64,000 nt of DNA from Pectobacterium cacticida. GTDB taxonomy: Bacteria; Pseudomonadota; Gammaproteobacteria; Enterobacterales; Enterobacteriaceae. The position numbers were made by a program, and so were the translations under genes. Of this stretch, positions 11,249-21,647 are shown piece after piece. A model generated the notes under the pieces. It saw only the letters and a list, made by a program, of their open reading frames with translations, made no database searches and was not told where the DNA came from. The number at the start of each line of letters is the position of its first letter. Within the stretch, counting starts at the first letter, position 1. The stretch lies in the NCBI RefSeq assembly GCF_036885195.1, contig NZ_CP133656.1, positions 2,666,001 through 2,730,000 on the forward strand, given 5' to 3'.

Positions 11249-12475
11249 TTACACGTCTAACAATAGACGCGCCGGATCTTCCAGCATGTCTTTCACCGTC
11301 ACCAGAAAGCCGACAGACTCACGACCGTCGACCAGACGGTGGTCGTAAGACAGCGCCAGATACATCATCGGCAGGATAACGACCTGGCCATCTACTGCCA
11401 TAGGGCGATCTTTAATTGCATGCATTCCCAAGATCGCACTTTGAGGCGGATTGATGATTGGCGTTGACATCAGCGAGCCAAAAACGCCCCCGTTGGTGAT
11501 CGTAAAGTTGCCGCCCAGCAGTTCTTCGACCGTCAGTTTGCCATCGCGGCCTTTCACGGCCAGTTCTTTGATGCGCTTTTCGATGTCAGCCATGCCTAGC
11601 GCGTCCACATCGCGCAATACCGGGGTAACCAAACCACGCGGGGTGGAGACCGCAATACTGACATCGAAATAGTTGTGATAAACCACGTCTTCGCCATCAA
11701 TAGACGCATTCACTTCAGGGTAACGTTTCAGCGCTTCGACGACGGCTTTAATATAGAAAGACATGAAACCCAGGCGCACGCCATGACGCTTTTCAAAGGC
11801 TTCACCATATTGTTTGCGCAAATCCATAATGGGTTTCATGTTGACTTCGTTGAACGTCGTCAACATCGCCGTGCTATTTTTCGCTTCCAGCAAACGTTCG
11901 GCGACGCGCTTACGTAACCGCGTCATCGGAACGCGTTTTTCACTACGCGCGCCCAACGCGGGGGCAGGCGTCGCTACGGATTCTTCAGATGTACTTGACT
12001 CACCAGCCGCCTTTTTATGCGCGGCTAAATGTTTGTCCACGTCTTCACGAGTAATACGCCCACCGACCCCACTGCCTTTGATCGCTGACGCATCCAGATC
12101 GTGCTCGGCAATCAGTCGACGAATCGCCGGACTGAGTGCGTCGCTGCTCTCTTCTTCCAGACCGGCGGTATAACGTTGCGCCGGTGTAGATTCTTTACTC
12201 TGTGATTTCTCACTGGTTTCTTGACCGGAGCTATCACCACGACGAATACGTCCCAGTAACTGTCGAGACGTCACCGTTGCGCCTTCTTCTTCCAACACCG
12301 CATCTAAAATGCCCGCTTCTGAGGCCGGGACTTCCAGCACCACTTTATCAGTCTCGATCTCAACCAGCACGTCGTCACGTTCAACGCTATCACCGGGTTT
12401 TTTATGCCAGGTAGCAACCGTGGCGTCGGCAACGGATTCTGGCAGATCGGGTACATGAATATCTACGCTACTCAT
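11249..12475 (-). CDS. sucB: SucB, dihydrolipoamide succinyltransferase (E2 of 2-oxoglutarate dehydrogenase)
   Basis: 408 residues. Single lipoyl domain (1-80) with the lipoylated Lys44 in [13 protein letters not shown] Ser/Glu/Thr-rich linker leads to the E1/E3-binding domain (about 112-148, [17 protein letters not shown]). The catalytic domain (about 175-408) ends with the HxxxDG active site in [11 protein letters not shown]. It forms the core of the 2-oxoglutarate dehydrogenase complex with SucA and Lpd (lpd is not in this window). Start ATG lies 15 bases after sucA. Confidence 0.98.
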   Translation of the reverse strand: MSSVDIHVPDLPESVADATVATWHKKPGDSVERDDVLVEIETDKVVLEVPASEAGILDAVLEEEGATVTSRQLLGRIRRGDSSGQETSEKSQSKESTPAQRYTAGLEEESSDALSPAIRRLIAEHDLDASAIKGSGVGGRITREDVDKHLAAHKKAAGESSTSEESVATPAPALGARSEKRVPMTRLRKRVAERLLEAKNSTAMLTTFNEVNMKPIMDLRKQYGEAFEKRHGVRLGFMSFYIKAVVEALKRYPEVNASIDGEDVVYHNYFDVSIAVSTPRGLVTPVLRDVDALGMADIEKRIKELAVKGRDGKLTVEELLGGNFTITNGGVFGSLMSTPIINPPQSAILGMHAIKDRPMAVDGQVVILPMMYLALSYDHRLVDGRESVGFLVTVKDMLEDPARLLLDV

Positions 12476-12490
12476 TATCTATCCTTTTAT

Positions 12491-15298
12491 TTAATCAACG
12501 TTCAGCGCGTCATCAACCAGAGCTTTCTGCTGTTTCTGGTGTACGGACATATAGCCAACGGCAGGTGAGGCAGACGCCGGACGCCCGGCATAACGTAAAG
12601 ACGCCCCAAACGGAATGACTTCACGGAAATGGTGCTGACTGCAATACCAGGATCCCTGATTCAGCGGTTCTTCCTGGCACCATACGAAATCGTGGACATG
12701 GGCAAAAGGCTCCAGTACCGCCTGAACAGCCTGATGCGGGAACGGATAAAGTTGCTCGATACGCACGATCGCAACATCTTTTTGCTCATTCTTACGGCGC
12801 TGCTCCAGCAAATCATAATAAACCTTACCAGAACAAAGCACGACGCGCTTCACGGCAGCCGGATCCAACGCTTCTATTTCACCAATTGCGGGCTGGAAGG
12901 AACCATTCGCCAGCTCTTCCAGTGAAGAAACCGCCCGCGGATGGCGCAAGAGGGATTTCGGCGACATGACCACCAGCGGACGACGCATTCCACGTAGCGC
13001 CTGACGGCGCAGCATGTGATACACCTGAGCTGGCGTTGACGGAATACAAACCTGCATATTTTGCTCCGCGCACAATTGAAGATATCGCTCCAATCTGGCG
13101 GAGGAGTGCTCTGGCCCCTGGCCTTCGTAACCATGCGGCAACAGCATTACCAATCCGCACATCCGGCCCCACTTCTGTTCACCGGAACTGATGAATTGGT
13201 CGATCACCACCTGGGCACCGTTCGCGAAGTCACCAAACTGCGCTTCCCAAATAGTCAACGTGCGCGGTTCTGCTGTCGCATAACCATATTCAAATGCCAG
13301 AACCGCTTCTTCAGATAACACAGAATCCCAGACGTTAAACGCGCCCTGCGCGTTATGCACATGATTTAATGGTGTGTAGCTGGAGCCATTTTTTTGATTA
13401 TGCACGACGGCATGCCGGTGGAAGAACGTGCCACGACCGGTGTCCTCACCAGACAGGCGAATGGGGATTCCTTCATCAACCAACGTAGCATAGGCCAGCA
13501 TTTCCGCTCCGCCCCAGTCGAACAGTTTGTTGCCAGCGGCCATTTCAGCGCGATCGGCATAAACTTTAGCGACTCGCGGATGAACCTCAATGCCTTCCGG
13601 TATTTCGCTGATACGCTTCGCCAGTTCCTGTAAACGCTTCATTTCCACTGCGTGTGGATAAGATTCATCCCACTCATGGTTCAGATATGGCGTCCAAGTG
13701 AAGGACTGCATATTCATTTCACGCCATTCTTCCACCACACATTCGCCAGAATCCAGTGCATCGCGGTATAGATTAACCATTTCGGTGGCGTCGCCCAACG
13801 TGACCACCTTCTCCTGCTCTAACCGATCGGCGTAGACTTTACGCGGCGTCGGATGCTTTTTGATTTTCTGATACATCATTGGCTGCGTAGCGCTAGGCTC
13901 ATCAGCTTCATTATGCCCATGGCGGCGGTAACAGATAAGATCGACAAAGACATCACGTTTAAAGGTATTGCGGAAATCCAATGCCAGGCGCGTAACAAAC
14001 GCCACCGCTTCCGGATCATCCGCATTAACGTGAAAAATCGGCGCCTGTACCATTTTGCCAATATCGGTACAGTATTCGGTAGAACGGATATCCAGCGGAT
14101 GAGAAGTAGTAAAGCCGATGCGGTTATTGATGACAATCCGCAGCGTGCCGCCCACTTCATAGCCGCGCACCGTCGACATGTTCAACAATTCCTGCACCAC
14201 TCCCTGACCGCTAATTGCCGCATCACCGTGAATGGTAATCGGCAACACTCGTGGACCACTCTGACTGTTCAGACGATCGAGGCGCGCTCGTACCGAACCG
14301 GTAACAACCGGACTGACGATCTCCAGATGCGATGGGTTGAACGCCAACGCTAAATGCACCAACCCGCCAGCGGTTTCAAATTCAGAGGAGAACCCCTGGT
14401 GATATTTCACATCGCCGGTGCCGAGATGTTCTTTATGCTTTCCGGAAAATTCGTCAAACAGATCCCGTGGCTTCTTACCCAATACGTTGACCAGGACATT
14501 AAGACGACCACGGTGCGCCATCCCCAAGACCACTTCGCGGGTGCCATTCGAGCCAGCATGACGAATCAGTTCTTTCAGCATTGGGACCAGCGCATCGCCG
14601 CCTTCCAGTGAGAAACGCTTGGCACCGGGATATTTGGCACCCAGATAACGTTCTAACCCTTCCGCCGCCGTGAGTTCTTTAAGGAAACGGCGTTTTTCTT
14701 CTACCGTAAAGGTATATTGCCCCGTTACCGACTCGATACGCTGTTGAATCCAGCGCTTCTCTTCCGTACTGGTGATGTGCATGTATTCCGCACCAACGGA
14801 ACCACAATACGTACGCTTTAAAGCCGCATACAAATCTTTCAGTTTCATGGTGTCTTTGCCAGCGGCGAAGGACCCCACATTGAAGGATTCTTCCAAATCA
14901 TCCTGCGTCAAGTTATGGTAGGCCAGATCCAGCTCGGCAACGGGTTCCTGAGGGCGCAGGAAAATCGGGTCCAGATTGGCTTGCTGATGACCACGAAAAC
15001 GGAACGCATTGATCAGTTGCAACACCTTGACCTGCTTAGCGTCAATATCGGGGTCGGTGACTGACGAGGTAAAACGCGAGGTATCCTTTGCCAGGCGGCG
15101 GAAGTATTCACGCGTTTTAGAATGGAGTTGATCCGGTTTGACCCCACTCGTAGGCAATTGCTGGAAGATCGTGCGCCAGCTATGTTCGATCGAGTCAGGA
15201 TCGGTTAAAAAATCTTCATAGAGTTGCTCTATGTAGGACTGATTCGCACCCGCCAAATAGGAGGAATCCAGCCAGGCCTTCATTGCGCCGTTCTGCAT
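12491..15298 (-). CDS. sucA: SucA, 2-oxoglutarate dehydrogenase E1 component
   Basis: 935 residues. Two tandem ATGs occur; I prefer the second (15296-15298) because AAGGG lies six bases upstream of it and only three from the first, and E. coli begins with a single Met followed by QN. Thiamine-diphosphate enzyme that decarboxylates 2-oxoglutarate and passes succinyl to the SucB lipoyl group. Conserved blocks include VVLGMAHRGRLNVL, the HGDAAxxGQGVVQE region with the ThDP/Mg site, and CYRRHGHNEADEPSATQP. Close to E. coli SucA (933 residues) along its length. Confidence 0.97.
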   Translation of the reverse strand: MQNGAMKAWLDSSYLAGANQSYIEQLYEDFLTDPDSIEHSWRTIFQQLPTSGVKPDQLHSKTREYFRRLAKDTSRFTSSVTDPDIDAKQVKVLQLINAFRFRGHQQANLDPIFLRPQEPVAELDLAYHNLTQDDLEESFNVGSFAAGKDTMKLKDLYAALKRTYCGSVGAEYMHITSTEEKRWIQQRIESVTGQYTFTVEEKRRFLKELTAAEGLERYLGAKYPGAKRFSLEGGDALVPMLKELIRHAGSNGTREVVLGMAHRGRLNVLVNVLGKKPRDLFDEFSGKHKEHLGTGDVKYHQGFSSEFETAGGLVHLALAFNPSHLEIVSPVVTGSVRARLDRLNSQSGPRVLPITIHGDAAISGQGVVQELLNMSTVRGYEVGGTLRIVINNRIGFTTSHPLDIRSTEYCTDIGKMVQAPIFHVNADDPEAVAFVTRLALDFRNTFKRDVFVDLICYRRHGHNEADEPSATQPMMYQKIKKHPTPRKVYADRLEQEKVVTLGDATEMVNLYRDALDSGECVVEEWREMNMQSFTWTPYLNHEWDESYPHAVEMKRLQELAKRISEIPEGIEVHPRVAKVYADRAEMAAGNKLFDWGGAEMLAYATLVDEGIPIRLSGEDTGRGTFFHRHAVVHNQKNGSSYTPLNHVHNAQGAFNVWDSVLSEEAVLAFEYGYATAEPRTLTIWEAQFGDFANGAQVVIDQFISSGEQKWGRMCGLVMLLPHGYEGQGPEHSSARLERYLQLCAEQNMQVCIPSTPAQVYHMLRRQALRGMRRPLVVMSPKSLLRHPRAVSSLEELANGSFQPAIGEIEALDPAAVKRVVLCSGKVYYDLLEQRRKNEQKDVAIVRIEQLYPFPHQAVQAVLEPFAHVHDFVWCQEEPLNQGSWYCSQHHFREVIPFGASLRYAGRPASASPAVGYMSVHQKQQKALVDDALNVD

Positions 15299-15301
15299 CA
15301 T

Positions 15302-15568
15302 GATCCCTTAAGCTAATAAGCTTCAGTTTTCGCCGTGGTTAACATGTCATTCGTGCCTGTATATCGTCTTGATATAAACAGTTCATTTATCGAGCGTTAA
15401 GTCCCCAGAGCTTCTCTCGCTCCTAAGGAACCTTTAAAAACCGGTTCTGACGCGCAAGCCAGTTTTTAAAGGCTTCCTGTGCTCCCTCTGAAGCATAGAG
15501 ACTTTAGAGGGAGACGCCTGTTTAACTACTTAATCTTTATGCGACAACATGTTGTTATTGGCACACGG
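15302..15568. other. sdhB-sucA intergenic region with two inverted repeats
   Basis: 267 bases without a gene, transcribed leftward between sdhB and sucA. It contains a long imperfect inverted repeat (about 15425-15478) whose arms carry CCTTTAAAAAC and GTTTTTAAAGG, and a perfect 8-bp pair CTCCCTCT/AGAGGGAG (15482-15489 / 15506-15513). Neither is followed by a T-run, so they look like RNA-folding or processing elements rather than terminators. E. coli has a weak internal suc promoter in the corresponding gap. Confidence 0.6.
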
Positions 15569-16285
15569 TTATGCGCTGCGATGCAATAACATCGATTTAA
15601 TATGCCCAATAGCCTTTGTCGGATTCAGCCCTTTCGGGCATACGTTAACGCAGTTCATAATGCCGTGGCAGCGGAAAACGCTAAACGCATCATCCAGATT
15701 GTCCAGGCGCGGTTGAGTTTCCGTATCGCGGCTGTCGATCAGGAAACGGTAAGCCGCCAGCAACCCCGCCGGCCCGACAAACTTGTCTGGGTTCCACCAA
15801 AACGATGGGCAGGACGTTGAACAGCAGGCGCACATGATACACTCGTATAATCCATCCAGCTTAGCACGTTGATCCGGCGATTGCAGATGCTCACGCGCGG
15901 GTGGATTTTTCCCATTATTCAACAGGTAAGGCTTTATTTTCTCATATTGAGCATAGAATTGCCCCATGTCTACAACCAAATCACGCACCACCGGTAATCC
16001 AGGTAAAGGACGGATAACAATCGGGCGGTTCCCTCGGCGTAGGGCGGAAACCGGGGTAATACAGGCCAACCCGTTTTTACCGTTCATATTCACACCATCA
16101 GATCCACACACGCCCTCACGGCAGGAACGCCGAAATGACAGCGTGGGATCCTGTTCCTTTAACAGGATCAGCGCATCCAACAGCATCATGTCGCGGCCTT
16201 CTTCCGCCTCTAATTGGTAATCCTGCATCCGCGGAGCATCGTCAACATCCGGGTTGTAACGATAAATAGAAAATTCGACTTTCAT
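15569..16285 (-). CDS. sdhB: SdhB, succinate dehydrogenase iron-sulfur subunit
   Basis: 238 residues, as in E. coli. An N-terminal 2Fe-2S ferredoxin domain contains CREGVCGSDGVNMNG. The C-terminal domain carries the cysteines of the 4Fe-4S and 3Fe-4S clusters in CIMCACCSTSCPS and CVNVCPKGLNP. It passes electrons from SdhA FAD to ubiquinone at SdhCD. It starts 16 bases after sdhA. Last gene of sdhCDAB, apparently continuing into suc as no terminator is seen after it. Confidence 0.98.
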   Translation of the reverse strand: MKVEFSIYRYNPDVDDAPRMQDYQLEAEEGRDMMLLDALILLKEQDPTLSFRRSCREGVCGSDGVNMNGKNGLACITPVSALRRGNRPIVIRPLPGLPVVRDLVVDMGQFYAQYEKIKPYLLNNGKNPPAREHLQSPDQRAKLDGLYECIMCACCSTSCPSFWWNPDKFVGPAGLLAAYRFLIDSRDTETQPRLDNLDDAFSVFRCHGIMNCVNVCPKGLNPTKAIGHIKSMLLHRSA

Positions 16286-16301
16286 CGTTTGCTCTCCGCT
16301 A

Positions 16302-18068
16302 TTAATAAGTGCGTACTTTGGGTGGGAACGCCGGACGCAATGTAGGCTGCATGTTGACCTTACGCCGCGTCATACTGTCGGTTTGCGGCAGATACAACGA
16401 ATGGCATAGCCAATTCTCATCATCGCGTTCTGGATAGTCGAAGCGGCTGTGCGCGCCCCGGCTTTCGGTACGGAAGTTGGCCGACACGGCTGTTGCGTAG
16501 GCGGTTTCCATCAAGTTATCCAGTTCCAGACACTCAATACGCTGGGTGTTAAATTCGCTTGAAGTGTCATCCAGACGCGCATTTTTCAGGCGTTCACGAA
16601 TGACTTTCAGCTCTTCTAACCCTTTCGCCATCGCTTCGCCTTCACGGAACACGGAGAAGTTGTGCTGCATACAAGATTGGAGCGCTTTACGAATTTCGAC
16701 CGGATCTTCTCCGGAACGGGTGTTATTCCAGCGATTCAGACGATCGAGCGATGCCTCAATATCTGAGTCGCTGGCATCGCGGCTTACGCCCTGTTCTTCT
16801 AATGATTCCTGTAAATGCATTCCTGCCGAGCGGCCAAAAACCACCAGATCCAGCAGAGAGTTGCCGCCCAGACGGTTAGCGCCATGAACCGAGACACAGG
16901 CGATTTCACCCACAGCAAACAGCCCAGGGATCACGACATCCTCGCCTTTGTCATTCACCGTTAGCGCCTGACCGCTGACTTTGGTCGGAATACCGCCCAT
17001 CATATAGTGGCAGGTTGGAATAACCGGTATCGGCTCTTTCACCGGATCGACGTGAGCAAATGTGCGAGACAGCTCCAAAATGCCCGGCAGACGGGATTCC
17101 AGAACGTCTTTACCCAGATGATCCAACTTCAGCTTGGCGTGTGGCCCCCACGGGCCTTCACAACCGCGGCCTTCGCGAATCTCGATCATAATGGAACGGG
17201 CGACCACGTCGCGTCCGGCCAAATCTTTCGCGTTTGGCGCGTAACGTTCCATGAAGCGTTCACCATGTTTATTCAGCAAATAGCCGCCTTCACCACGGCA
17301 CCCTTCGGTGACCAGCACACCCGCCCCCGCGATTCCAGTAGGATGGAACTGCCACATTTCCATATCCTGAAGCGGAACACCGGCACGCAATGCCATACCA
17401 ACGCCATCACCGGTATTAATGTGCGCATTGGTTGTCGACTGATAAATTCGACCCGCTCCGCCGGTCGCCAGCACGGTCGCTTTCGCTTTGAAGTAGACGA
17501 CCTCCCCCGTTTCGATACAGATCGCCGTACATCCAACGACTGCGCCATCCTGATTTTTCACCAGATCGAGGGCGTACCATTCGGAGAAAATCGTCGTATG
17601 GTTTTTCAGGTTCTGCTGATACAACGTATGCAATAACGCGTGACCAGTACGGTCAGCGGCAGCAGCAGTACGCGCGGCCTGCTCGCCGCCAAAATTCTTC
17701 GATTGCCCGCCAAACGGGCGCTGATAAATGCGGCCATCGTCCAGACGGGAAAACGGTAATCCCATGTGTTCCAGCTCTAGAATCGCTTCCGGGCCAGTTT
17801 TACACATATATTCAATGGCATCCTGATCGCCAATATAATCTGACCCTTTTACGGTGTCATACATATGCCATTCCCAGTTGTCCTCGTGAGTGTTACCCAA
17901 CGCAACGGTAATACCGCCTTGCGCGGACACGGTGTGAGAACGCGTTGGAAACACTTTCGATAGCAGGGCACAGGACGAACCCATTTGGGAGATTTGCAAT
18001 GCGGCGCGCATACCTGCGCCGCCTGCGCCAACCACCACGGCATCAAACTCTCTGACTGGCAAATTCAT
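16302..18068 (-). CDS. sdhA: SdhA, succinate dehydrogenase flavoprotein subunit
   Basis: 588 residues from the ATG at 18066-18068 ([14 protein letters not shown]), the E. coli length. That ATG shares one base with the sdhD stop (TGATG). FAD dinucleotide motif [11 protein letters not shown] near the N-terminus; His of [10 protein letters not shown] is the covalent FAD attachment site. Substrate-site motifs include [29 protein letters not shown] and [13 protein letters not shown]. Catalyses succinate to fumarate oxidation at the cytoplasmic face of the membrane complex. Confidence 0.98.
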   Translation of the reverse strand: MNLPVREFDAVVVGAGGAGMRAALQISQMGSSCALLSKVFPTRSHTVSAQGGITVALGNTHEDNWEWHMYDTVKGSDYIGDQDAIEYMCKTGPEAILELEHMGLPFSRLDDGRIYQRPFGGQSKNFGGEQAARTAAAADRTGHALLHTLYQQNLKNHTTIFSEWYALDLVKNQDGAVVGCTAICIETGEVVYFKAKATVLATGGAGRIYQSTTNAHINTGDGVGMALRAGVPLQDMEMWQFHPTGIAGAGVLVTEGCRGEGGYLLNKHGERFMERYAPNAKDLAGRDVVARSIMIEIREGRGCEGPWGPHAKLKLDHLGKDVLESRLPGILELSRTFAHVDPVKEPIPVIPTCHYMMGGIPTKVSGQALTVNDKGEDVVIPGLFAVGEIACVSVHGANRLGGNSLLDLVVFGRSAGMHLQESLEEQGVSRDASDSDIEASLDRLNRWNNTRSGEDPVEIRKALQSCMQHNFSVFREGEAMAKGLEELKVIRERLKNARLDDTSSEFNTQRIECLELDNLMETAYATAVSANFRTESRGAHSRFDYPERDDENWLCHSLYLPQTDSMTRRKVNMQPTLRPAFPPKVRTY

Positions 18069-18415
18069 CACGCCCCCCACACCACAATAGTTCCATAAAT
18101 GACATACACCAACAACGCGACGACAATCGCTAACTGTAAGATCAGGCGTAAGGCCAGCGGTTTAATGTAGTCGGTCAACACTTGCCACATCCCTATCCAG
18201 GCATGGACCAGAATGGAAAATAACGTTAACAGCGTGAATACTTTAGTGAGGGCCAGCGAAAAAAAACCACGCCAAATCTCATACGTAATGTCACCCGCTA
18301 TAGCGATAAAGGCAGTAATATAAATGACATAAAGGAAGATGACGATGGCGGAAGCGCGAATAAGTAACCAATCGTGTACACCATTGCGTCCTAATGCAGA
18401 AGCATTGCTTACCAT
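18068..18415 (-). CDS. sdhD: SdhD, succinate dehydrogenase membrane anchor
   Basis: 115 residues with three transmembrane helices (about 17-37, 50-78, 91-113). Contains the conserved [14 protein letters not shown] and [16 protein letters not shown]; the His-x-Trp-x-Gly-Met-Trp stretch lies at the haem b/quinone site shared with SdhC. It overlaps sdhC by seven bases and sdhA by one, so translation is coupled. In E. coli this message is a RyhB target; I did not see ryhB here. Confidence 0.97.
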   Translation of the reverse strand: MVSNASALGRNGVHDWLLIRASAIVIFLYVIYITAFIAIAGDITYEIWRGFFSLALTKVFTLLTLFSILVHAWIGMWQVLTDYIKPLALRLILQLAIVVALLVYVIYGTIVVWGA

Positions 18416-18798
18416 ACGAGGACTCCAGCCAAAATTGAAAGCACGACAGTAATAACAAAGGAGAGCGTTGCAGAACGCTTACCGGTAGCAAGGTCTTCTT
18501 CTATATAGCCGAAATCCATCAATAGGTGACGTAAACCACCAATAATGTGATAGATGAGCGCAACGAGAATACCCCAAACGATGAACTTGACTATGATGCT
18601 GTCCAGCAGCGCCGCGACGCGAAGAAACCCTTCTTCTGAGGAAAGAGAAGTCCCTAACAGCCACAGTAAGATACCAATAGCAACAAAGGTGATAACGCCG
18701 GAGACGCGGTGAAGAATGGATGCTATCGCAGTAACGGGAAACTGGATCGTCTGCAATTCCAGATTGACAGGTCTTTGTTTTTTCACAGATTTGCCCAC
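18409..18798 (-). CDS. sdhC: SdhC, succinate dehydrogenase cytochrome b556 subunit
   Basis: 129 residues read from a GTG at 18796-18798; E. coli SdhC has 129 residues and matches from VKKQRPVNL on. The good Shine-Dalgarno GGAGGAAG lies rather far (about 20 bases) from this GTG, so the exact start is uncertain. Three transmembrane helices; the haem-ligand His is in [17 protein letters not shown], and Ser/Arg of the quinone site are in SILHRVSGV. First gene of the sdhCDAB-sucABCD transcript. Confidence 0.95.
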   Translation of the reverse strand: MGKSVKKQRPVNLELQTIQFPVTAIASILHRVSGVITFVAIGILLWLLGTSLSSEEGFLRVAALLDSIIVKFIVWGILVALIYHIIGGLRHLLMDFGYIEEDLATGKRSATLSFVITVVLSILAGVLVW

Positions 18799-19042
18799 AC
18801 AGCTTTTATTATTGTTTCTTCCTCCGGACCTGATGTGAGGTCAGACAGCATGAAAGTAGCAGCCCTTAAAGGGTGTGTGATACGCGCTCAAACCTCGACA
18901 TTCCGCTGTCTAAACCGCGCATAGTCCCTTCATGCTGGGTGCTCCTACCGCAGGGTGATCCCGGAGACCTGAAAACAGTATAGGTATTTCACATTATCAT
19001 TACAATTCCCACACAAACCGTTTGGTGACATTTACCCGGAAC

Positions 19043-19058
19043 AGTGATTTAGATCACT
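19043..19058. promoter_or_regulatory. CRP-like site between sdhC and gltA
   Basis: AGTGATTTAGATCACT is a perfect 16-base palindrome keeping both GTGA and TCAC half sites six bases apart, as in the CRP consensus; only the outermost T/A pair differs. CRP activation of sdh is known in E. coli. Predicted by eye. Confidence 0.65.
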
Positions 19059-19257
19059 AATTTCACAAACCGTACAAAATCAATTATCTAATTTGACAAA
19101 TGTGAAACATTTAAATTACAAATAGGGGAATGAATTCCTCGCAATGTGTTAAAGCACACGGCGGTACTTCCACACTGGCGTAACTTATGTAACAGTGAGA
19201 ATAGTCCACGTAAAGTCAGAGGTAATGGCTACAATCTATTCAGAGTGCGATTTTTAC

Positions 19258-19293
19258 CTGGAGATTGTTAATTATCTGGAGATGGTCAATTAC
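19258..19293. repeat. 18-bp imperfect tandem duplication with ArcA-box core
   Basis: Two adjacent 18-base units (CTGGAGATTGTTAATTAT and CTGGAGATGGTCAATTAC) differ at three positions. The first unit ends in TGTTAATTAT, an exact match to the ArcA box (A/T)GTTAATTA(A/T); the second has GGTCAATTAC. They lie about 170-200 bases upstream of the gltA start. Confidence 0.7.
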
Positions 19294-19461
19294 CTGAAGA
19301 ACACATTTTTCATCCTGAAAGCGGCTATCCGCTTTACTCTGTACCCTATTGACTCACGTGTCACCACAGAGTTCCATCGGCCATTACTGTTGTCCGGTGC
19401 GCAGGCATGACGGTATATCTTCAGTAAAAATTTTAAAATTAGAGCGCTAAGGAGACTATAA

Positions 19462-20748
19462 ATGGCTGATAAAAAAGCAATACTTACCCTAGACGGTAAG
19501 GATCCCATTGAGCTTGACGTCCTATCCGGCACGCTAGGGCATGATGAAATTGATATTCGGCCGCTCGGTTCAAAAGGCTACTTCACGTTTGATCCCGGTT
19601 TTACCTCTACCGCCTCTTGCGAATCAAAGATTACCTATATTGACGGCGATGAAGGCATCTTGCTGCATCGCGGTTTCCCCATAGACCAACTTGCTGAAAA
19701 TTCGACTTATCTTGAAGTCTGTTACATTCTGCTGTACGGCGAAGCGCCAACGCCGGAACAATATGAAACCTTTAAAACCATCGTGACTCGCCACACGATG
19801 ATCCATGAGCAAATTACTCGCTTGTTCCACGGATTTCGCCGCGATTCACACCCTATGGCGGTTTTATGCGGCGTCACGGGAGCTCTGGCGGCGTTTTATC
19901 ATGATTCGCTGGATATTAGCATCGAACGCCACCGTGAAATTGCTGCCTATCGTCTGCTATCAAAAATGCCGACCGTTGCAGCGATGTGTTACAAATATTC
20001 ACTGGGTCAACCCTTTGTTTACCCACGAAACAACCTGTCTTATGCCGGTAATTTCCTGCACATGATGTTCTCCACGCCTTGTGAAGAATACGTTGTGAAC
20101 CCGATACTGGAACGCGCGATGGATCGCATTCTGATCCTGCATGCCGATCACGAGCAAAATGCCTCTACCTCAACCGTTCGGACCGCCGGTTCATCTGGCG
20201 CTAACCCGTTTGCGTGCATCGCCGCGGGTATCGCCTCATTATGGGGGCCGGCGCACGGTGGTGCGAACGAGGCGTGTCTGCGGATGTTGGAAGAGATTAG
20301 CAGCGTGGAACATATTCCGGCATTTATCAAACGCGCAAAAGATAAAAATGATGCTTTCCGACTAATGGGCTTTGGTCACCGCGTGTACAAGAACCACGAC
20401 CCGCGTGCCAAGGTAATGCGTGAAACCTGCCATGAAGTGCTGAAAGAACTTGGCAGAAAAGACGACCTGCTAGAAGTGGCGATGGAGTTGGAGCGTATCG
20501 CGCTAAACGATCCCTATTTCATCGAGAAGAAACTGTATCCGAATGTGGACTTCTACTCTGGCATCATCTTGAAGGCCATGGGGATTCCATCCACCATGTT
20601 TACCGTTATCTTCGCGATGGCGCGCACCGTAGGGTGGATCGCGCACTGGAGTGAAATGCATGATGAAGGCATTAAAATAGCGCGTCCACGCCAGTTGTAC
20701 ACCGGCTACGACAGACGCGACTTCACCTCTCAGCTAAAACACGATTAA
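19462..20748 (+). CDS. gltA: GltA, citrate synthase (type II, hexameric family)
   Basis: 428 residues. Condenses acetyl-CoA and oxaloacetate to citrate, the entry step of the TCA cycle. The catalytic triad is visible: His in [11 protein letters not shown], His in [14 protein letters not shown] and Asp in PNVDFYSG. The N-terminal domain (about 1-60) with Cys-rich ferredoxin-like strands is typical of the NADH-inhibited Gram-negative enzyme. It is transcribed away from sdhC and ends at a strong hairpin. AAGGAG lies eight bases before the ATG. Confidence 0.98.
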   Translation: MADKKAILTLDGKDPIELDVLSGTLGHDEIDIRPLGSKGYFTFDPGFTSTASCESKITYIDGDEGILLHRGFPIDQLAENSTYLEVCYILLYGEAPTPEQYETFKTIVTRHTMIHEQITRLFHGFRRDSHPMAVLCGVTGALAAFYHDSLDISIERHREIAAYRLLSKMPTVAAMCYKYSLGQPFVYPRNNLSYAGNFLHMMFSTPCEEYVVNPILERAMDRILILHADHEQNASTSTVRTAGSSGANPFACIAAGIASLWGPAHGGANEACLRMLEEISSVEHIPAFIKRAKDKNDAFRLMGFGHRVYKNHDPRAKVMRETCHEVLKELGRKDDLLEVAMELERIALNDPYFIEKKLYPNVDFYSGIILKAMGIPSTMFTVIFAMARTVGWIAHWSEMHDEGIKIARPRQLYTGYDRRDFTSQLKHD

Positions 20749-20762
20749 GAGTCAACATAGAT

Positions 20763-20787
20763 AAAGGCCGGAATTTCCGGCCTTTAT
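20763..20787. terminator. Bidirectional terminator between gltA and nei
   Basis: A 10-bp perfect stem AAAGGCCGGA/TCCGGCCTTT with a three-base loop lies 15 bases after gltA. T-rich tails exist on both strands, so it can serve gltA (+) and nei (-). Confidence 0.88.
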
Positions 20788-20806
20788 ACTGTCTCAGCGA
20801 GGCAAA

Positions 20807-21598
20807 TTATTGCTGGCACCGCGGGCACCAATAAAATGGGCGAGATGACAGCATCGTTTTTTCAATGATGCCGCCGCAGCGCTCACAGCGCTCCCCCGCA
20901 CGATGAAAAACCTTGAATGAAAAAATCGCCCCGTGATGGCGGTTCTCATCAACCGCGCCTCGCGTACGGTAGGACAGCCGGGGAATGTCCAACAGCGCGT
21001 GACTCAACGTCTGCAACTGTTCCTCATTCAACTGTGCCGCAGTATGTCGCGGCGCCAACTGTGCCTGCCAGAGAATCTCGGCGCGCAGGTAATTCCCTAA
21101 TCCAGCAAGAAAAGCCTGATCCAATAGCAGCCCAGCAAACTGACGACGACGAAAACGCGGGAGAAGCAAACGCGCAGATACCAGTTCTGGCGTCAGCGAG
21201 TCATCCAGAACATCAGGGCCGATACGTTGCAAGAAGGGATGGGTTGCCAGCGTATCCCGCGTCAGCATGGCAATATCCGATGCGCTATAGAGCAGAATGG
21301 CACGATCCTGCGTTTCCAGCCGAAGGCGCAAATCTCGCTTTGTCTCTGGCGAGTCACCGGCCTTCACCACGCGCCACACGCCATACAATTGGTTATGGCT
21401 ATACAGCACCCGATCGTTACTAAAGTAAGTCAGCAGCGCCTTGCCACGCGTTTCAATCTGCCGCACCTGTTGCCCGATCAGTTCATTCTCGTAAGGCTTT
21501 AACGCGGGAAACGCAAACCAAACTCGCGTCAGCGTTTTGCCTACAATGGCCTCAACCAACTTATCGGCCGCCCGGCGAATTTCCGGCCCTTCCGGCAT
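20807..21598 (-). CDS. nei: Nei, endonuclease VIII (DNA glycosylase/AP lyase)
   Basis: 263 residues from the ATG at 21596-21598, the E. coli length; the mature protein begins [12 protein letters not shown] with the catalytic N-terminal Pro and Glu exposed after Met removal. An Fpg/Nei N-terminal beta-sandwich and helix-two-turn-helix (about 130-200) are followed by a zinc finger with CERCGG and CPRC (about 237-261). It removes oxidised pyrimidines. The open frame extends 15 codons upstream but would mask the essential N-terminal Pro. Last gene of the pxp-pcp-nei run, 49 bases after pcp. Confidence 0.97.
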   Translation of the reverse strand: MPEGPEIRRAADKLVEAIVGKTLTRVWFAFPALKPYENELIGQQVRQIETRGKALLTYFSNDRVLYSHNQLYGVWRVVKAGDSPETKRDLRLRLETQDRAILLYSASDIAMLTRDTLATHPFLQRIGPDVLDDSLTPELVSARLLLPRFRRRQFAGLLLDQAFLAGLGNYLRAEILWQAQLAPRHTAAQLNEEQLQTLSHALLDIPRLSYRTRGAVDENRHHGAIFSFKVFHRAGERCERCGGIIEKTMLSSRPFYWCPRCQQ

Positions 21599-21647
21599 CT
21601 CCAACTCCCTTAAAATCAGACGCGCTATGATAGAGCAATCCACTCAA

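Larger units (their letters stand above)
18799..19461. promoter_or_regulatory. Divergent sdhC / gltA control region
   Basis: 663 bases between the two TCA operons with no credible gene. It includes a CRP-like palindrome (19043-19058) and a tandem ArcA-box duplication (19258-19293), listed separately. The middle (about 18975-19130) is AT-rich and should hold the sdhC promoter. In E. coli the same interval is controlled by ArcA, FNR and CRP. The gltA ribosome-binding site AAGGAG is at about 19449-19454. Confidence 0.7.

Noticed and set aside
17007..17636. 209-residue plus-strand ORF inside sdhA
   Set aside because: Antisense shadow of a highly conserved gene, with no ribosome-binding site or family features.
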